The notes under the pieces were generated by a model. That model saw nothing but the letters and a program-made list of their open reading frames with translations, searched no databases and was not told where the DNA came from. Below, piece by piece: positions 4,622 through 5,015 of a stretch of DNA of 5,015 bases. The translations under genes were made by a program, and so were the position numbers. Source of the stretch: Parcubacteria group bacterium CG11_big_fil_rev_8_21_14_0_20_39_14 (GTDB taxonomy: Bacteria > Patescibacteriota > Minisyncoccia > Minisyncoccales > GCA-002787255); assembly GCA_002787255.1 (NCBI GenBank), contig PCWD01000042.1, forward strand, positions 1 through 5,015, read 5' to 3'. The stretch's first letter is position 1, and each line of letters begins with the position of its first letter.

Positions 4622-4694
4622 CGCGGTAGCTCAGGTAGTAGAGCGCTTCTCTGAAAAAGAAGAGGTTTCGCCAGTGCAAGTCTGGCCCGCGGCA
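4620..4694 (+). tRNA. tRNA-Phe (anticodon GAA), atypical T-loop
   Basis: Acceptor GCCGCGG (4620-4626) pairs with CCGCGGC (4687-4693); D-stem GCTC/GAGC (4629-4632, 4641-4644) with a GG in the D-loop. Anticodon stem CTTCT/AGAAG encloses loop CTGAAAA with GAA at 4653-4655. T-stem GCCAG/CTGGC (4670-4674, 4682-4686) is perfect, but the T-loop is TGCAAGT, with G at position 55 instead of the near-universal U (pseudouridine). The variable region (4663-4669) is 7 nt instead of the usual 4-5. All stems are intact, so it is probably functional. Discriminator is A4694; CCA is not encoded. Confidence 0.9.
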
Positions 4695-4700
4695 CAAAAT

Positions 4701-4772
4701 GCGGGTGTCGTATAGCGGTTATTATGCAACCTTGCCAAGGTTGAGATGGCAGTTCAACTCTGCTCACCCGCT
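4701..4772 (+). tRNA. tRNA-Gly (anticodon GCC)
   Basis: Acceptor GCGGGTG (4701-4707) pairs with CACCCGC (4765-4771); short D-stem GTA/TAT. Anticodon stem CAACC/GGTTG (4727-4731, 4739-4743) encloses loop TTGCCAA with GCC at 4734-4736. T-arm: GGCAG, loop TTCAACT, CTGCT (4748-4764). Discriminator U4772 is the usual bacterial tRNA-Gly base. CCA is not encoded. It lies 6 bp after tRNA-Phe and directly before a terminator, so the two are probably cotranscribed. Confidence 0.95.
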
Positions 4773-4774
4773 CA

Positions 4775-4811
4775 AAATCAAAAACTCCGTTTTCGGCGGA
4801 GTTTTTGATTT
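4775..4811 (+). terminator. Strong, bidirectional intrinsic terminator after tRNA-Gly
   Basis: A perfect 15-bp stem (4775-4789 with 4797-4811) around the 7-nt loop TTTTCGG. The GC-rich core ACTCCG/CGGAGT is flanked by A-runs on one side and T-runs on the other, so each strand presents a hairpin followed by U residues (TTTTTGATTT on plus). It ends the plus-strand tRNA unit and could also stop minus-strand transcription from the promoter at 4841-4869. Confidence 0.88.
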
Positions 4812-4840
4812 GGAGTATATTTACGACTCCGCTCGAACTC

Positions 4841-4869
4841 ATTTTATCAGAAATTCCTGAAAAATCCAA
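4841..4869 (-). promoter_or_regulatory. Minus-strand promoter candidate facing the tRNA terminator
   Basis: On the minus strand, -35 TTGGAT (4864-4869), a 17-bp spacer and -10 TAAAAT (4841-4846) preceded by TGA, giving the TGn extended -10. The start would be near 4834. The first thing downstream is the bidirectional terminator, so the product would be an RNA of about 60 nt. No minus-strand gene follows until pepA. Confidence 0.4.
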
Positions 4870-4872
4870 TGC

Positions 4873-4893
4873 CCGCCGCCCAGTGGGCGGCGG
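4873..4893. repeat. GC-rich perfect hairpin
   Basis: CCGCCGCCC (4873-4881) and GGGCGGCGG (4885-4893) form a 9-bp all-G:C stem with the loop AGT. Its composition contrasts sharply with the AT-rich surroundings. No U-run follows on either strand. Confidence 0.75.
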
Positions 4894-4914
4894 TCAAGAG
4901 AACCCGTCGGCTCA

Positions 4915-4958
4915 CGGGCAAAAAATTTCCTCCCCTGAAACCCCTTCTTTTTTGCCCG
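4915..4958. repeat. 11-bp inverted repeat CGGGCAAAAAA / TTTTTTGCCCG
   Basis: Exact arms at 4915-4925 and 4948-4958 around a 22-nt pyrimidine-rich loop. The left arm also competes for a smaller hairpin, CCCGT (4903-4907) with ACGGG (4914-4918). On the plus strand TTTTTAGAATTT follows shortly after the right arm (from 4961), so termination is possible but not textbook. Confidence 0.5.
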
Positions 4959-4998
4959 CTCGTTTTTAGAATTTAAAATCACGAAAAATTATTTGAGA

Positions 4999-5004
4999 TT
5001 GACA
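4999..5004 (+). promoter_or_regulatory. Consensus -35 at window edge
   Basis: TTGACA is an exact -35 consensus. Its -10 would fall around 5022-5027, outside the window, so a plus-strand gene or RNA probably starts just to the right. Confidence 0.35.
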
Positions 5005-5015
5005 GAATTAAAAAT

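Larger units (their letters stand above)
4812..5015. other. Non-coding right edge with hairpins and promoter elements
   Basis: I find no gene in these 204 bases. They contain a GGAGT/ACTCC inverted repeat (4812-4830), a minus-strand promoter candidate, a GC-rich hairpin (4873-4893), a second inverted repeat (4915-4958) and a consensus -35 at the edge. A structured RNA cannot be excluded but I cannot match it to a known family. Confidence 0.5.

Noticed and set aside
4531..4869. 112-codon minus-strand open frame
   Set aside because: It runs antisense through two perfect tRNA genes, the terminator and both hairpin repeats; its composition (Ala/Lys repeats from the hairpins) does not look like a protein.

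Overview
The window looks like a chromosomal piece of an uncultured, AT-rich bacterium, most plausibly a Patescibacteria/CPR (Parcubacteria-like) lineage. This is an inference from several traits together: a winged-helix protein with a Cas2-fold (PaaX-type) domain, an L19 with an internal insertion and a C-terminal tail, tRNA genes that mostly lack encoded CCA, almost no Shine-Dalgarno sequences, and short AT-rich tandem repeats and palindromes between genes. The standard genetic code fits all frames. No single marker proves the phylum.

Layout, left half (minus strand): positions 1-190 hold no gene, but carry a perfect extended -10 pointing out of the left edge and a 13-bp tandem repeat. A PaaX/Cas2-fold regulator-like gene (255-794) lies between two perfect palindromes (191-226 and 823-860) with an identical 20-bp core. 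The right palindrome contains the -35 of the gene's predicted promoter, and that promoter predicts an almost leaderless mRNA. Upstream is a complete M17 leucyl aminopeptidase gene (900-2402) with its own Shine-Dalgarno, promoter and terminator. It is divergent from the genes to its right.

Layout, right half (plus strand): an RluA-family pseudouridine synthase without an S4 domain (2578-3291); an AT-rich spacer built of two different 7-bp repeats (3292-3413); rplS/L19 (3421-3876); tRNA-Leu(GAG); tRNA-Val(UAC); a MutT/NUDT15-like Nudix hydrolase whose only good start codon lies 2 nt after the tRNA-Val 3' end (4110-4523); a pair of inverted, structurally conserved hairpin repeats; tRNA-Phe(GAA); tRNA-Gly(GCC); and a strong intrinsic terminator (4775-4811). 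With no convincing terminator between rplS and tRNA-Gly, this may be one mixed mRNA/tRNA transcription unit serving translation. The last 200 bases contain no gene but have GC-rich hairpins, a predicted minus-strand promoter and a consensus -35 cut by the window edge.

Most genes are translation or housekeeping functions. The less ordinary content is the palindrome-flanked regulator-like gene, the tRNA/Nudix junction, the covarying hairpin pair and an atypical tRNA-Phe.
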